DNA of 64,000 bases from Spiroplasma ixodetis Y32 (GCF_030316605.1 NZ_CP127039.1:248001-312000); one strand, 5' to 3'. Shown: positions 33,002 to 43,909, numbered from the stretch's first letter. Numbers and translations are program-made. The notes: generated from the letters alone by a model not told the origin.

Positions 33002-34000
33002 TTATTCTATTTGATTTTTTTCTTTATGTTTTCATGACTTCTTTTTAAATATGTTTTTATTTTTTTTACTGTCATAAGTGACTGAAGTTGTTCAATGGGG
33101 GAAATTATTACCTTTAGTAACAGCATTATTATTATTCATGGGTACTAAATTTTTAATATAATTACTTCCATCTGCTGTGGTGGGGCGTTCATAAACAATA
33201 GTTCAATTTAAACTTTCAATTGGATCATTAAGTTTAGGTTGTGAAATAAAATTATGTCAAAACATTAAGGCACCCGCATAATCTCGACGGTATAATTGTG
33301 GATTAAAATTATTGATAATTTCTCCTTTATTTCATACTTCTTCAATTTGTTGTGGCGTTCATATTGTTTGTTCATCATCATTATTTGTTGAAGAAGTTAT
33401 GTTTTGATTAATTTCATTTTGTGAATATAGTGCTTTTGTTTCTAGTGACATATATTTCTTTTTTCTACTTTTTTTAATAAAGCATATACAAGAAATTATT
33501 AAAACTATAAAATAAAAAAATTCTATTCCTCATGGAATAATGAAAAATAGTTTTTTACGAATGGTTATTACAGAAGCAAATTTATAAAAAGCAGCATATC
33601 CACCAAAGGAAAAAAATAAAATTGATCCAATAATAAAAAATAATGATATTCATAACATAATTCTAGTTAATATTAAGGAAATAAAATCATTATTTTTTAA
33701 AAAAGTAAAAGGAAAGGCAACAACACCTAAAATTATGAAACCAAAACCCAATACTGCAATTGTCAGAGTTGGAAAAGTTAAATTGAATTTAAAAAATTTC
33801 TTAGTGATTAAATTATCAATAAGGATTAATAAATTAGTAGTTTCTCTTTTAAAAAAAATAATTCATAAAACTCAACTAATTATTAAAGTTATACTTGTTA
33901 ATCATGAAAAAATTATAATCATTCAATTATTATAATAGTTAATACTTTTCTTTATTGAATAATTATCATCAACAGTTTCTTTAAATATCTTTTTTTTCAT
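33002..34000 (-). CDS. Membrane protein with a degenerate HNH-like C-terminal domain
   Basis: 332 aa. The basic N terminus is followed by four hydrophobic segments (about 28-48, 78-100, 110-132, 150-170). The cytosolic C terminus (about 205-300) follows the layout of HNH nuclease domains: EVWNKGEI, NPQLYRRDYAGALMF, then NWTIVYERP, DGSNYIKNLVPM and NAVTKGNN. In active HNH enzymes the third block usually reads W-x-I-D-H; here it is W-T-I-V-Y, so the catalytic Asp-His is gone and nuclease activity is unlikely. The alignment is from memory of the family, not from a search. Neighbouring genes are a zinc-site protein and a 15-aa frame upstream. Confidence 0.6.
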
Positions 34001-34011
34001 TTTTAAAAACC

Positions 34012-34059
34012 TTATAATATTTTATTGTTAATCAGTTCTATTAATTTTTCTTTTTTCAT
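34012..34059 (-). CDS. Possible 15-aa peptide
   Basis: MKKEKLIELINNKIL behind GGAGAGATATT, directly before the membrane gene. Its start resembles the MNKEKLLE small phage proteins. It could be a leader peptide or chance. Confidence 0.2.
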   Translation of the reverse strand: MKKEKLIELINNKIL

Positions 34060-34082
34060 AATATCTCTCCAAAACTAACTTA

Positions 34083-34232
34083 TTATTTTTGTGTATATTT
34101 TTTTACTGTATTATTGAATGCTTGTTGATAACATTTACCACTGCAATATATAAATTTATCACGATATAAAGAGTCAAATGTATATTCTTTCTCACATGAT
34201 GAAATATAGCATTTAGTTGTAATAATTGGCAT
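34083..34232 (-). CDS. Small zinc-ribbon-like protein, 49 aa
   Basis: MPIITTKCYISSCEKEYTF with four Cys arranged C-x5-C and, later, C-x3-C (YCSGKCYQQ), a treble-clef or zinc-ribbon pattern like that of MYM/FCS-type fingers. AAAGGGGG precedes the start. Probably the first gene of a short operon with the membrane protein. Function unknown. Confidence 0.6.
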   Translation of the reverse strand: MPIITTKCYISSCEKEYTFDSLYRDKFIYCSGKCYQQAFNNTVKKYTQK

Positions 34233-34444
34233 AATCTAATTAACCCCCTTTAAATTTATATTATACATTTTACATGATTTCTGTTTTATCATTTTATTAA
34301 TTATTTTTTTATATTTTAAGTGTTTTATATATTAAAATTTATATTATTTTAAATAGTGCAATAGATTTAATTAATAAGTTATTAGTATACAATTTTATGA
34401 AAAAAGTGTTAAAAAATAATTAAAAGTATGTAAAATATATTTAT

Positions 34445-34463
34445 CTTCTTAAACTTTAAGAAG
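34445..34463. promoter_or_regulatory. Palindromic operator candidate, copy 1
   Basis: CTTCTTAAA-C-TTTAAGAAG, a perfect 9-bp inverted repeat 28 bases before the start codon of the first truncated frame. Confidence 0.5.
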
Positions 34464-34732
34464 TTATTGGTAAAAATTGAGGGATTAATTTATGAAAAAA
34501 TATTTATCATTATTAATTGCAATATCATTAGTGCCGGTATTTTATTTTATTTAATTTACTAATTTAATAATAAAAAATAGTTTTAATTTAAAAATAGTTT
34601 AGTTATCGGTGAACATTTTGCAAGTACATTGATAACTTTTTATTTAATTTAAATTTAAAGATAATTGTAATGCTTTGTTTTTTATAACTTATTGTTTATT
34701 TATTTTTTTAAAAAATACTAAAATATATTTAT

Positions 34733-34750
34733 CTTCTTAAACTTAAGAAG
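34733..34750. promoter_or_regulatory. Palindromic operator candidate, copy 2
   Basis: CTTCTTAA-AC-TTAAGAAG; one T shorter than the other two copies but still a perfect 8-bp inverted repeat at the same distance from the ATG. Confidence 0.5.
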
Positions 34751-35021
34751 TTATTGGTAAAAATTGAGGAGGATTAATTTATGAAAAAATATTTATCATT
34801 ATTAATTGCAATATCATTAGTGCCGGTATTTTATTTTATTTAATTTACTAATTTAATAATAAAAAATAGTTTCAATTTAAAAATAGTTTAGTTATCGGTG
34901 AACATTTTGCAAGTACATTGATAACTTTTTATTTAATTTAAATTTAAAGATAATTGTAATGCTTTGTTTTTTATAACTTATTGTTTATTTATTTTTTTAA
35001 AAAATACTAAAATATATTTAT

Positions 35022-35040
35022 CTTCTTAAACTTTAAGAAG
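35022..35040. promoter_or_regulatory. Palindromic operator candidate, copy 3
   Basis: CTTCTTAAA-C-TTTAAGAAG, 31 bases upstream of the DUF285 gene start. Kept in all three units despite divergence after it, which suggests selection or very recent duplication. Confidence 0.5.
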
Positions 35041-35071
35041 TTATTGGAGAAAACTTGAAGGGTGATTAATT

Positions 35072-36040
35072 ATGAAATCATTATTAACAACATTAGGTAT
35101 TTTAGCAATTACAGGTAATTTAACTAATGTTATCTTAAATACAAGTTCACAAAAAATTCAACTTTTAGATAATAAAATTCAGCAAGATACAATTTACATT
35201 GACAAAGATGGAAAACAAGTGAAAACGAGTGAAGTAGATTTATCAAATATAAATAGCAAAGAGGTTATTCAAATTGGATTTTTTCAAAATCGAGAAGGAA
35301 TAATTCAAGTTGTTAAAATGCCGGTAACAATAGAAAAAGTATCTGATCAATTACCATAAGAAATTAGATCTTTGAAAAATATGTTTATGGATGCAAGAGC
35401 ATTTAATCAAGATATTTCAAAATGAAATACATCAAATGTGGTAGATATGAGTTATATGTTTAGTAATGCTTCATCATTTAATCAAAATGTTTCAACTTGA
35501 AATATTACACATGTAACAAATATGAGTTCAATGTTTACTGGAGCAAAAAAATTTAATCAAGATATTTCAAAGTCAGATGTAGTTAATGTAACAACTGTGC
35601 ATGCAATGTTTTATGGTGCTTCGTCATTTAATCAAAATTTATCTTGAAATATAATTAATGTGAAAGATATGAGTTCAATGTTTTATGGTGCTTCCTTATT
35701 TAATGGTAATATTACAAATTTACTCTATGATAATAATGTAATAAATATGAATAATATGTTTCGAAATTGTTTATCATTTAATCAAGATATTTCAAAATGA
35801 ATTGTAAATGATGTTACAAGCATGCGTTGTATGTTTGCTGTAGCAGTGGCATTTAATCAAGATATTTCGAAGTGAGATACTTCAAAAGTAATTGATATGG
35901 GTTATATGTTTTATAAAGCTTCGTTATTTAATCAAGGCTTATCAAAATGAAATGTAAATGAAGTATTATGACATGGATGATTTGTTAAAAATTCAGGATT
36001 TGAAAATGTTCCTAATAAATGACCCAAATTTAAAAATTAA
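35072..36040 (+). pseudogene. DUF285/BspA-like surface protein with an in-frame TAA
   Basis: N-terminal signal-like helix (MKSLLTTLGILAITGN), then from about residue 97 a row of 7-9 repeats of the DUF285 type (MFxxAxxFNQDISxWxxSxVxxM), as in mollicute surface proteins. The whole 323-codon frame is open except TAA at codon 96 (35357-35359), exactly between the leader domain and the repeats. Product would be an exported, surface-exposed leucine-rich-repeat-like protein, probably adhesive. As it stands only the first 95 residues are encoded together. There is no lipobox Cys. Confidence 0.75.
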
Positions 36041-36199
36041 AATTTTAAAATAATAAATATTTTTTTGTGCCATTTTATTTAATTAGTAAAGTCACTTGCT
36101 AATTAGCATCAGCAATATTTTTGCTTTTAGTTGTAATTTTAATTAGATAAAATTTAATATTATTGTAAAATTAAAATAAACAATAGAGGAGTCATAATT
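36041..36199 (+). other. Intergenic, weak hairpin
   Basis: AATTAGTAA (about 36079-36087) and TTGCTAATT (about 36094-36102) can pair with a 6-nt loop; no T run follows. Otherwise featureless A/T-rich sequence before rnhA. Confidence 0.3.
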
Positions 36200-36820
36200 A
36201 TGGCAAGTAAATTTTATGCAGTAAAAAAAGGTAGAGTCATTGGAATATTTGAAAATTGGAATGAATGTGAAACACAAATTAGAGGTTTTGCTGGTGCTCA
36301 GTATAAAAAATTTGCAACTAAAAAAGAAGCTCAAGATTATTTAGATGATAAAATTCAAATAAAATCTGAAAATCACTATAAATATGAAGTAATAGCATAT
36401 ACTGATGGTAGTTTTAAAGAAGAAATTAATCAATTTTCTTATGGACTTGTTTTCTTAAATAATGGAAAAAAAGATATATTTTATGAAAAATTTGATGATG
36501 AAAATTGAGCAAAATTAAGAAATGTTGCTGGAGAAATAATGGGTGCGCAAAAGGCAATGCAGTTAGCTTTGGAAAATAATGTAAAATCAATTTTAATTTG
36601 TCACGATTATGTTGGAATTAGTAAATGATGTACTGGTGAATGAAAAACTACTAAAGTAGAAACAAAGGCATATAAAGCATTTTATGATAAAATAGCAAAA
36701 GATGTTAAAGTTTATTTTAAATGAGTTAAAGGTCATAGTGGTAATATATATAATGATGAAGCAGATGCTCTTGCTTGAAAAGCATTTAATTTAAAAAAAA
36801 TATCTAAACCAATAATTTAA
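36200..36820 (+). CDS. rnhA: Ribonuclease H with N-terminal viroplasmin domain
   Basis: 206 aa. Residues 1-45 (KFYAVKKGRVIGIFENWNEC, then FAGAQYKKFATKKEAQDYL) form the RNase H1 N-terminal RNA-DNA hybrid-binding (viroplasmin-like) domain. The catalytic domain has Asp in AYTDGS (about 77), Glu in AGEIMGAQ (about 112), Asp in CHDYVGI (about 136) and Asp in NDEADALA (about 191). It removes RNA from RNA-DNA hybrids during replication. A GAGGAG site lies before the start. Intact. Confidence 0.92.
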
Positions 36821-36843
36821 ATGTTAAAAAGGTGGTAAATAAT

Positions 36844-37229
36844 ATGATTAATAAAAAAATAATATTAGCAACTTGTTTAGGAAATATTATTGGAGGTAGT
36901 TTGTTTAATCTTTCTGATCTATATCAAAAAAGAGAACAAAATATTCTTGAATTTGATATTACTTCAGCTATAACAGTGCTTTCAGGATGTTTTACTGGTG
37001 CTCTTTTTGGCTTTATTTCAGGTTTTTTTGTTGTTTAAATGATGAAGAAGATAATGGTGATTATAGAGAATTTTTTGAAAGTCAACAAATCATTGGTAAC
37101 ACTCATTATTTTCAATCTTCAAACGAATTTGCGCCTTTATTGCAAGACTATATTCTTAAAATTAATGATGAACAATTCATTCCTAATAATAATGCAGATC
37201 TTGTTTTTAATCCTCGTTTAGTTTATTAA
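36844..37229 (+). pseudogene. Two-helix membrane protein, frameshifted
   Basis: Starts MINKKIILATCLGNIIGGSL behind AAAAGGTGG. Two hydrophobic segments (about 5-20 and 43-64) are followed by a stop at 37038. The downstream DNA stays coding-like in the next frame (NDEEDNGDYREFFESQQIIG to PRLVY), so one base was probably lost or gained in the T run near 37024. Ancestral product about 128 aa with an acidic cytoplasmic tail. Its stop overlaps the end of the convergent helicase. Confidence 0.5.
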
Positions 37230-39825
37230 ATATAATAAAAATTATTCAAAAATTTAATACCTTGATCATTAATTACTTTATTAATATCAATTTTATTATT
37301 AAGGATGTCTCTAATTTTTAAATCAATAGTATTAGCACAATATAAATTAATAATTTCTCTAGTTTTATTATCGTTTAATTGAGTTGGAAAAAGCGACTTT
37401 CAGCTTGCTCATTTTCGGTTGGGTTTAATTCACGATCTAGAAAAATCATAACATCACCTTGAACTAATGTGATACCAACATTAGTAGATTTAATATTACA
37501 TAAAATAATTTTAACTTTTTTACTTTGAAAATCACTAATAGCTTTAAGTCTTTGTTCATGATTTACTTTACCAGTAATTAATTGATGATTTAATTTATAT
37601 TTATCTAAAATGTTACTTAAAATGTTAATTCCTTTATCAATAAAACTACTATAAATAATAATTGAATCATTTTAATTATCATGTAAGTAGTCTAGTAGTC
37701 AATTAAATTTTGCTCCTAATTCTTTCATTACCTTAGTAATAGGTGTTGAACAAATAGTTCTTAATTTGGTAAATATTTGTAAAAAAGTTATTTTAGATTT
37801 TTTATTATAAAATAATTCTTGTTTCATAGTTTCAAGAGTATCATAATAAATTGCAGTTTGTGTTTTGGGCATAGTTAAAATTAAATCATTTTTAATAATT
37901 TTTGGCATTTCATTACGTACATCAATTTGTTTACGCATAATTGATATTTTTTTAACTAAATAATCAAATTTTGCTGCTAGTTGTGGTTTAACATTTGGTT
38001 TTGGTATATTAATAGTTACAAAATTGGTAATACGTTTTCTAATTATTCCAAAATAACGAGCAACAAAATCTCAATAATCAATATTTTTATATAGTTTATT
38101 ATCAATAATTTTTAATATACCAAAAATATCACTAGGATGATTATTGGTAGGAGTACCAGTTAAACAATAAACTGATGATACTTTATTTGCAACTTCCAAA
38201 ATTTTTGAACTTTGTGCAGTTTTATAGTTTCTTAAAAAATGTGCTTCATCAATAACTAATGTAAAATCAAATTTAGTTAATAATTTACAGACTTCTCCCC
38301 ACATGTACTTGTGGAGGAAACAATGAAATTGAATGAGTTCAACAATGCTTTTCAAACAGAACAGGATTGTTTAAAATATATAGCAAGTTTGAAGAAAAAC
38401 AAATGTATCATGTGTTCTTGAACAAGTTTGAATACTTCTAATTTAAGAAGAATAAGATGTTTGAAATGTCATCAAACATTTAGTATTCTTCATGGCACCA
38501 TTTTTTACAAGTCACAAACACCTTTGAGATTTTGATTTTATCTCATCTTTAGATGAATAAACACCAAACATGGAATTACATCAACTGATGTTGCAAAAGA
38601 ATTGGGTGTGACTTTGAAAACTGCTTGAAGAATGGGTCATGAAATCAGAAATCGTATTGCCAAACAAGAACATCAATTTATTGTTGAGGGCATAGTGCGC
38701 AAATGGATGGAATGTATCTTTCACATATGGGTTTTAAAAAACAAGGAAGATCTTTGATAAATAAAACATTAATTGTTGGGATTTATGAAAAAACAACCAA
38801 TAATTTAATTGTGAAAGTAATCAAAAACGCAAAAAGTAAAAATCTTTTGCAGTTTGCAAGAAACCATATTTCTTCAAAGTGTGATGTACATACTGATTCT
38901 TGAAAAGGATATCGTGATTTCAAATCACTTTTCCCTAATCACAAAACAGTTAACCATCAAGATGGTTATGTTTCAAAAATTGGCGTAAATACCAATCAAA
39001 CTGAATCAGTATGAAAACATATACGAAGAACATTTAAAATACATATCAAAGTTGCAAAACATCATGTTCATTTATATGCCAAAGAAGCTGCATATAAATT
39101 CAACAAGATACCTACTTTTGAAACTGTAATGCTATGTTTCATTTAAAAATGTGGGGAGAAGTTCGTAGATAGGCTTTTCTCAGCATTTATGTGATAAAAT
39201 TTAAAAATAGTACATAAAGGGAGAAAAGCCATAATTTATTTTTTTATATCATTTTTAAAAGTGTTTTTAGAAACTACTAAAATACAATTATTACTATTTT
39301 TAAATTGATTATATTTTTTTGTTCGCACTTTAGTAATATCATCTTTAATAGTAATACAATTATAGGTAGTTCATTTTTTAATTTCAGGAACCCACGTTAA
39401 TAAAATAGTTGACTTAGGAACAACAAATAATATTTTATTAGTTTTCATTTCTGATAATGCTGTTAAAATAGTGGGTGTTTTACCAGTACGCATTTCATTA
39501 AATAAGCCAAATCTTTTATTTGCTTTTAAAATTACAACATCAACATGTTGATAATTTCTTAGTTTAGGATTACCTGGATAATCATTTAGTTTTTTTCTTA
39601 TTGGATTTTTTTTCATGATATTAGTGAGTGTTCATATATTTGTTTTAATTTATCATTATTATTTGTATATTTAAGTAGTATTTCAAGAGCAAAAGGAGTA
39701 TTAAATATTTTAAATTCATTAGTATTATTGATATAAATAATACCTAGTGCATTTAAAATTTTTTTTTTATTTTTTTTCACTTTAATTGTAATATGTTCAT
39801 TATTAAGACTTATGATTTCTAACAT
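37226..39825 (-). pseudogene. SNF2/DEAD-type helicase, multiply broken
   Basis: Reads from 39825 (MLEIISLNNEHITIK) with a shift in the A run at 39613, then motif I FNEMRTGKT, ILFVVPKSTI, IS copy 5 at 38288-39230, motif II VIDEAHFLRN, motif III LTGTPTNN, and C-terminal motifs IITGKVNHEQR, TNVGITLVQGDVMIFLDRE and NPTENEQAESR. Further lesions are TAA near 37671 and a frameshift near 37395. It is a superfamily 2 DNA translocase of phage or plasmid type. The C terminus overlaps the opposite gene by 4 bases. Inactive as sequenced. Confidence 0.75.
38288..39230 (+). mobile_element. IS1595-family element, copy 5 (943 bp, frameshifted)
   Basis: Duplication ATAATTTA at 38280-38287 and 39231-39238; first bases read CAGAC instead of CGGAC. 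A 2-bp GC insertion before the MDEMYL motif (near 38698) breaks the frame and Glu is changed to Gly in that motif. It splits the helicase gene. Confidence 0.95.
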
Positions 39826-39891
39826 TATTAACCTACTTTAGTGTTTGTATATGATATTAAATATTATAATAAAATTAATATAAATTAAAAA

Positions 39892-40832
39892 GGCTTTTCT
39901 CCCTTTATGTACTATTTTTAAATTTTATCACATAAATGCTGAGAAAAGCCTATCTACGAACTTCTCCCCACATTTTTAAATGAAACATAACATTACAGTT
40001 TCAAAAGTAGGTATCTTGTTGAATTTATATGCAGCTTCTTTGGCATATAAATGAACATGATGTTTTGCAACTTTGATATGTGTTTTAAATGTTCTTCGTA
40101 TATGTTTTCATACTGATTCAATTTGATTGGTATTTACGCCAATTTTTGAAACATAACCATCTTGATGGTTAACTGTTTTGTGATTAGGGAAAAGTGATTT
40201 GAAATCACGATATCCTTTTCAAGAATCAGTATGTACATCACACTTTGAAGAAATATGGTTTCTTGCAAACTGCAAAAGATTTTTACTTTTTGCGTTTTTG
40301 ATTACTTTCACAATTAAATTATTGGTTGTTTTTTCATAAATCCCAACAATTAATGTTTTATTTATCAAAGATCTTCCTTGTTTTTTAAAACCCATATGTG
40401 AAAGATACATTTCATCCATTTGCACTATGCCCTCAACAATAAATTGATGTTCTTGTTTGGCAATACGATTTCTGATTTCATGACCCATTCTTCAAGCAGT
40501 TTTCAAAGTCACACCCAATTCTTTTGCAACATCAGTTGATGTAATTCCATGTTTGGTGTTTATTCATCTAAAGATGAGATAAAATCAAAATCTCAAAGGT
40601 GTTTGTGACTTGTAAAAAATGGTGCCATGAAGAATACTAAATGTTTGATGACATTTCAAACATCTTATTCTTCTTAAATTAGAAGTATTCAAACTTGTTC
40701 AAGAACACATGATACATTTGTTTTTCTTCAAACTTGCTATATATTTTAAACAATCCTGTTCTGTTTGAAAAGCATTGTTGAACTCATTCAATTTCATTGT
40801 TTCCTCCACAAGTACATGTGGGGAGAAGTCCG
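39892..40832 (-). mobile_element. IS1595-family element, copy 6 (941 bp)
   Basis: Duplication ATTAAAAA at 39884-39891 and 40833-40840. It lies in the intergenic region upstream of the helicase, opposite in orientation to copy 5. Confidence 0.95.
39976..40797 (-). CDS. IS1595-family transposase (copy 6)
   Basis: Intact 273-aa frame with CIMC/CLKC zinc ribbon, MDEMYL, VHTDSWKGY and NQIESVW. Near-consensus copy. Confidence 0.9.
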
Positions 40833-41064
40833 ATTAAAAAATAATTTATTTTTGTTAGTAAATATTAGATTATTAATAATTTATTTTTAAAAGAATTATA
40901 AGTTATTGAATTGTATATAGAAAATAGTATTAATGTATATATCATGTAAATTTATTATATTTATATACAATGTAAAAGAAAAACTAAATATAGTTTTCAA
41001 TCTATTATTTTTTTAAGAAAGTAATGATTTTTTTATATTAAATAAAAAAGAAAGGAAGAAGTTA

Positions 41065-42315
41065 GTGATAGAAACAATTAGAAAGGAATCAAAAATTTTT
41101 AAAGAAGAAATCAAAAAAATAGATACTGTAATAAAAACAAAACAAAACAAAATAATAGTTTTAAAGATTGAAAAACAAAAATTAGAAAAAGAAAGAAAAA
41201 AACATTTTGAACAAATTAAAAAAATAGATAAGATTATCAAGATTATAAATATTAATGAACTTTATGAAATACAAAAACAAATAGAAAAAAATAGAGAAGA
41301 AATATTAAAATTAAAAAATCAATTCCCAAATAAACAATTACAAACAACATATATGATAAAAAAATGAAAAGAAAACATAGTGGCATTAGATGAAGAGATA
41401 TCCAAAGAAATGATACGAGAAGAGAAATTAGATAGTGAAATAAGAGTATTGGAAGTTGAAGGAACAAATATAGAACAGCAAATTGAAAATTTTAATGCTC
41501 ATGATTTAAATAAAAAATTAATTTTATTAAAGTTAAAATTAAAAATAGCAAGATTAACTGTTAAGTTAGAAAGAAGAATATACAAAACAAAAAGAATATT
41601 TTGTAAAATTGCTAGAAATGAACTTGAAATAGCAAATAAATTTTTTTCAATAAAACAAGAAAATTGATGATTATGTCCAAATCTAAAATCAGAAAAAGAG
41701 GTTTTAGATGCAAGATTAAAAATAAGATTAAAATTGAAGATGGAAAATATTTGTGATTTAAATCGTAGCATGAGTAGAAGAAATTTAGATATTGCAAAAA
41801 TAGATAAAAAAATTGCAAAATTAAATTTTAGTATAAATAAAAAAAATATTGAAATTAATGGTTGTCTTGCAGCAGTAAGACAAATTTATAATTCACAAAG
41901 TATAAAAACACAAATAAAAATATTATTAAAATCTCCTTTTATTTGATTGAATAAACAATTTCAAAAATATAAATATGAAGTAACGTTAAATCAATATCAA
42001 GCTCAATTAGAAAAATTAGAAAAAGAAATTCAAAAATTAGAAACAGATAAAGAAGGGCGAAATTTTTCTAATAAATTTTGAGTTATTATTAGTTGTGGTC
42101 GTTTTAATAATAGTAGAAGCAATGAAATTAAACAACAAAAAAAGGCAAAATTATATGAAATTAAACAAAAGATTTCTGGATTAAGAAATCAAGCAACTAT
42201 GCAATCTCAACCTTCAACATCTAGACATGCTGTATCTTGAAATGAAATGGATCCCAATCGCTGTTTCAATGAAATTGGATATAACGATGATAGAGGGTTT
42301 ACTTCTTCGTTTTAA
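41065..42315 (+). CDS. Long coiled-coil protein, 416 aa
   Basis: GTG start after AAAGGAAGAAG; no in-frame ATG nearby gives a better site. Almost the entire chain is Lys/Glu/Ile-rich with heptad character (about residues 5-95, 110-170, 215-255, 300-330, 350-385). Interruptions by Trp-rich patches may be hinge or membrane-near points, and the C terminus is polar (SQPSTSRHAVSWNEMDPNR). No signal peptide and no enzyme motif. It faces the 464-aa membrane protein across a shared terminator. Possibly cytoskeletal or surface-associated; unknown. Confidence 0.65.
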
Positions 42316-42330
42316 TATATTAAATAATTG

Positions 42331-42372
42331 TAATAATAAAAAAGTGAATTAATAATTCACTTTTTTATTATT
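42331..42372. terminator. Bidirectional terminator
   Basis: TAATAATAAAAAAGTGAATT pairs with AATTCACTTTTTTATTATTA around a few bases: a near-perfect palindrome with A and T runs, between two convergent genes. Confidence 0.85.
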
Positions 42373-42459
42373 ATATAATGTATTTTTTCAGTTAATATTT
42401 TCAACTAAAATGTGTTATTTTTTTATATTTCATCAAAAGATGAGTTAATGACTTTACTT

Positions 42460-43854
42460 TTATATAACTTGGATAGATGGTTGATTTGAATCTGGATGAT
42501 CTATCGGTTCGCTTTCATTTATTAAGTTTGCATTAAATGATTGAAAATTAAATTGTTTTATTAATTTTTTAAAACTATAATTTTGTGCTTGTTGATTAGC
42601 AAATCTTTCTATTCCTTTTATACTATTGGTTGCTATTTCTTTTGCAATTGAAATTTTTGTTCAAAATCAATCAAAATAAGAAAAAGAAAAAGAAGTAAGA
42701 GTATTTTCAAGAATTACTGTCAATAGTGTTAGTGGAAGTGCTTTTTTAATATTTTCTAAATTTATTTCTTTTTCTTCGCCATAAAGACCAGTTAATATAT
42801 TTTTAAAAATTGATACAAAAAGAAGCATACTAACAGTACTACCATATTTAATAATTTTTGAAAAGTTTTGATTTTTTAAATTTTGTCATAATTTTTCAAT
42901 GCAAGGTTGAGCAATTTTATCAAAAATTAATTCTTCAATTAAAATACTAGTAAAAAAGATACTTATTCTTTCTATAAAAGAGATGAAGTTGAAATTTTCT
43001 TCACTAACATGTAAATATAAAAATTGATCTCAAATACTAATACCACCAATTACTAAAGCAAAAGATAAGTATTTTCATTTATTTTTTAAAGAAATAAGTT
43101 TGTAATTTAAATACGATAAATTCATTACTATAACACCACCAATACCACTCATTAATACATCTCAAAAATTATGATAAAGATTTTCAGGTAACTTTTCTTT
43201 ATGAAAATAATTTTTAGCTTCAAATAATAATACTGATCCGAAAGCAAAATTTAAAAAAAATGTATTAGGTAAAAACATATATTTTGAACTTAAAAATTTT
43301 TTTAAAAAATTAGGCTTTTCTTTATTTATTGGTAAAAAAGTAGTTAAATCCAAGTCATTTAAATTATTATTGTATTCTCTTTCTTCTTCATTATTGTATA
43401 TTTTATATTTTGTTTCAATTTTTTTATTTTCATTTAAATTTGATAATTCTAAAATAACTCTGCCATCATTTAATATAATTTCTTTCATTAAATATAATTG
43501 ATTATTAATATTTGCTATTTTTTCATTTAAAATATCACCCGTTATAAACTTTGTATTATATTCTCAATTACCATTAATATCTAATCTTTTCTGTGTTTTT
43601 CCACCATAACGTTCATCAGTATCCCTTCAATCATTGCTAAAATTAACAATAGTATTTACTGAATCACTATCAAATAATAAATTGTTTAAATTATTATTTT
43701 CTCTTCTATTTGTTATTTGATCATCATCTAAAACTATAATACTTTCAGTACTAGATGAATAACTATGATTTATTGACATATTTGAATTATTAATTCCATT
43801 ATAATTAATATGTGCACTTGTTTCTAATAAAGGTAATTTTTCTGTATTAATCAT
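42460..43854 (-). CDS. Multi-pass membrane protein of unknown function, 464 aa
   Basis: Starts MINTEKLPLLETSAHINYNG behind GAAGGGG. The first 190 residues are hydrophilic and Asn/Ser/Asp-rich (likely cytoplasmic or intrinsically disordered). Then hydrophobic stretches at about 210-230, 260-280, 290-310, 320-345, 370-390 and 400-420 form a six-helix membrane domain containing SIFFTSILIEELIFDKI, followed by a polar tail. One Trp-rich patch, FSYFDWFWTK, near 415. No family recognised. A terminator-like hairpin sits between its probable promoter and its start. Confidence 0.65.
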
Positions 43855-43867
43855 CTTTTCATCCCCT

Positions 43868-43909
43868 TCAAAAATAAAAAACCATTTACTTTGAAATGAA
43901 AGTAAATGG
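43868..43909 (-). terminator. Terminator-like hairpin in the 5' leader of the 464-aa gene
   Basis: CCATTTACTTT and AAAGTAAATGG form a perfect 11-bp stem (43882-43909). On the minus strand it is followed by GGTTTTTTATTTTT and, about 17 bases later, by the ATG at 43854. It could be an attenuator, or the end of an upstream transcript. Confidence 0.55.

Larger units (their letters stand above)
34430..35050 (+). repeat. Tandemly duplicated leader region (about 288-bp period)
   Basis: Two almost identical 288-bp units (from about 34433 and 34721) plus the first part of a third (from about 35010) lie upstream of the surface-protein gene. Each of the first two encodes the same 20-residue signal-like peptide MKKYLSLLIAISLVPVFYFI ending in TAA (34492-34554, 34781-34843). 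They look like truncated copies of a surface-protein gene start. The remainder of each unit is noncoding and A+T rich. Confidence 0.85.

Noticed and set aside
36844..37038. Treating the 64-aa frame as a complete gene
   Set aside because: Coding-like sequence continues in the next frame past its stop, so a frameshift is more likely than a short complete gene.
41013..41818. Several minus-strand frames opposite the coiled-coil gene
   Set aside because: They are shadows of a Lys/Glu-rich coding strand: phenylalanine-leucine-rich, without start signals and with the real gene in another frame.
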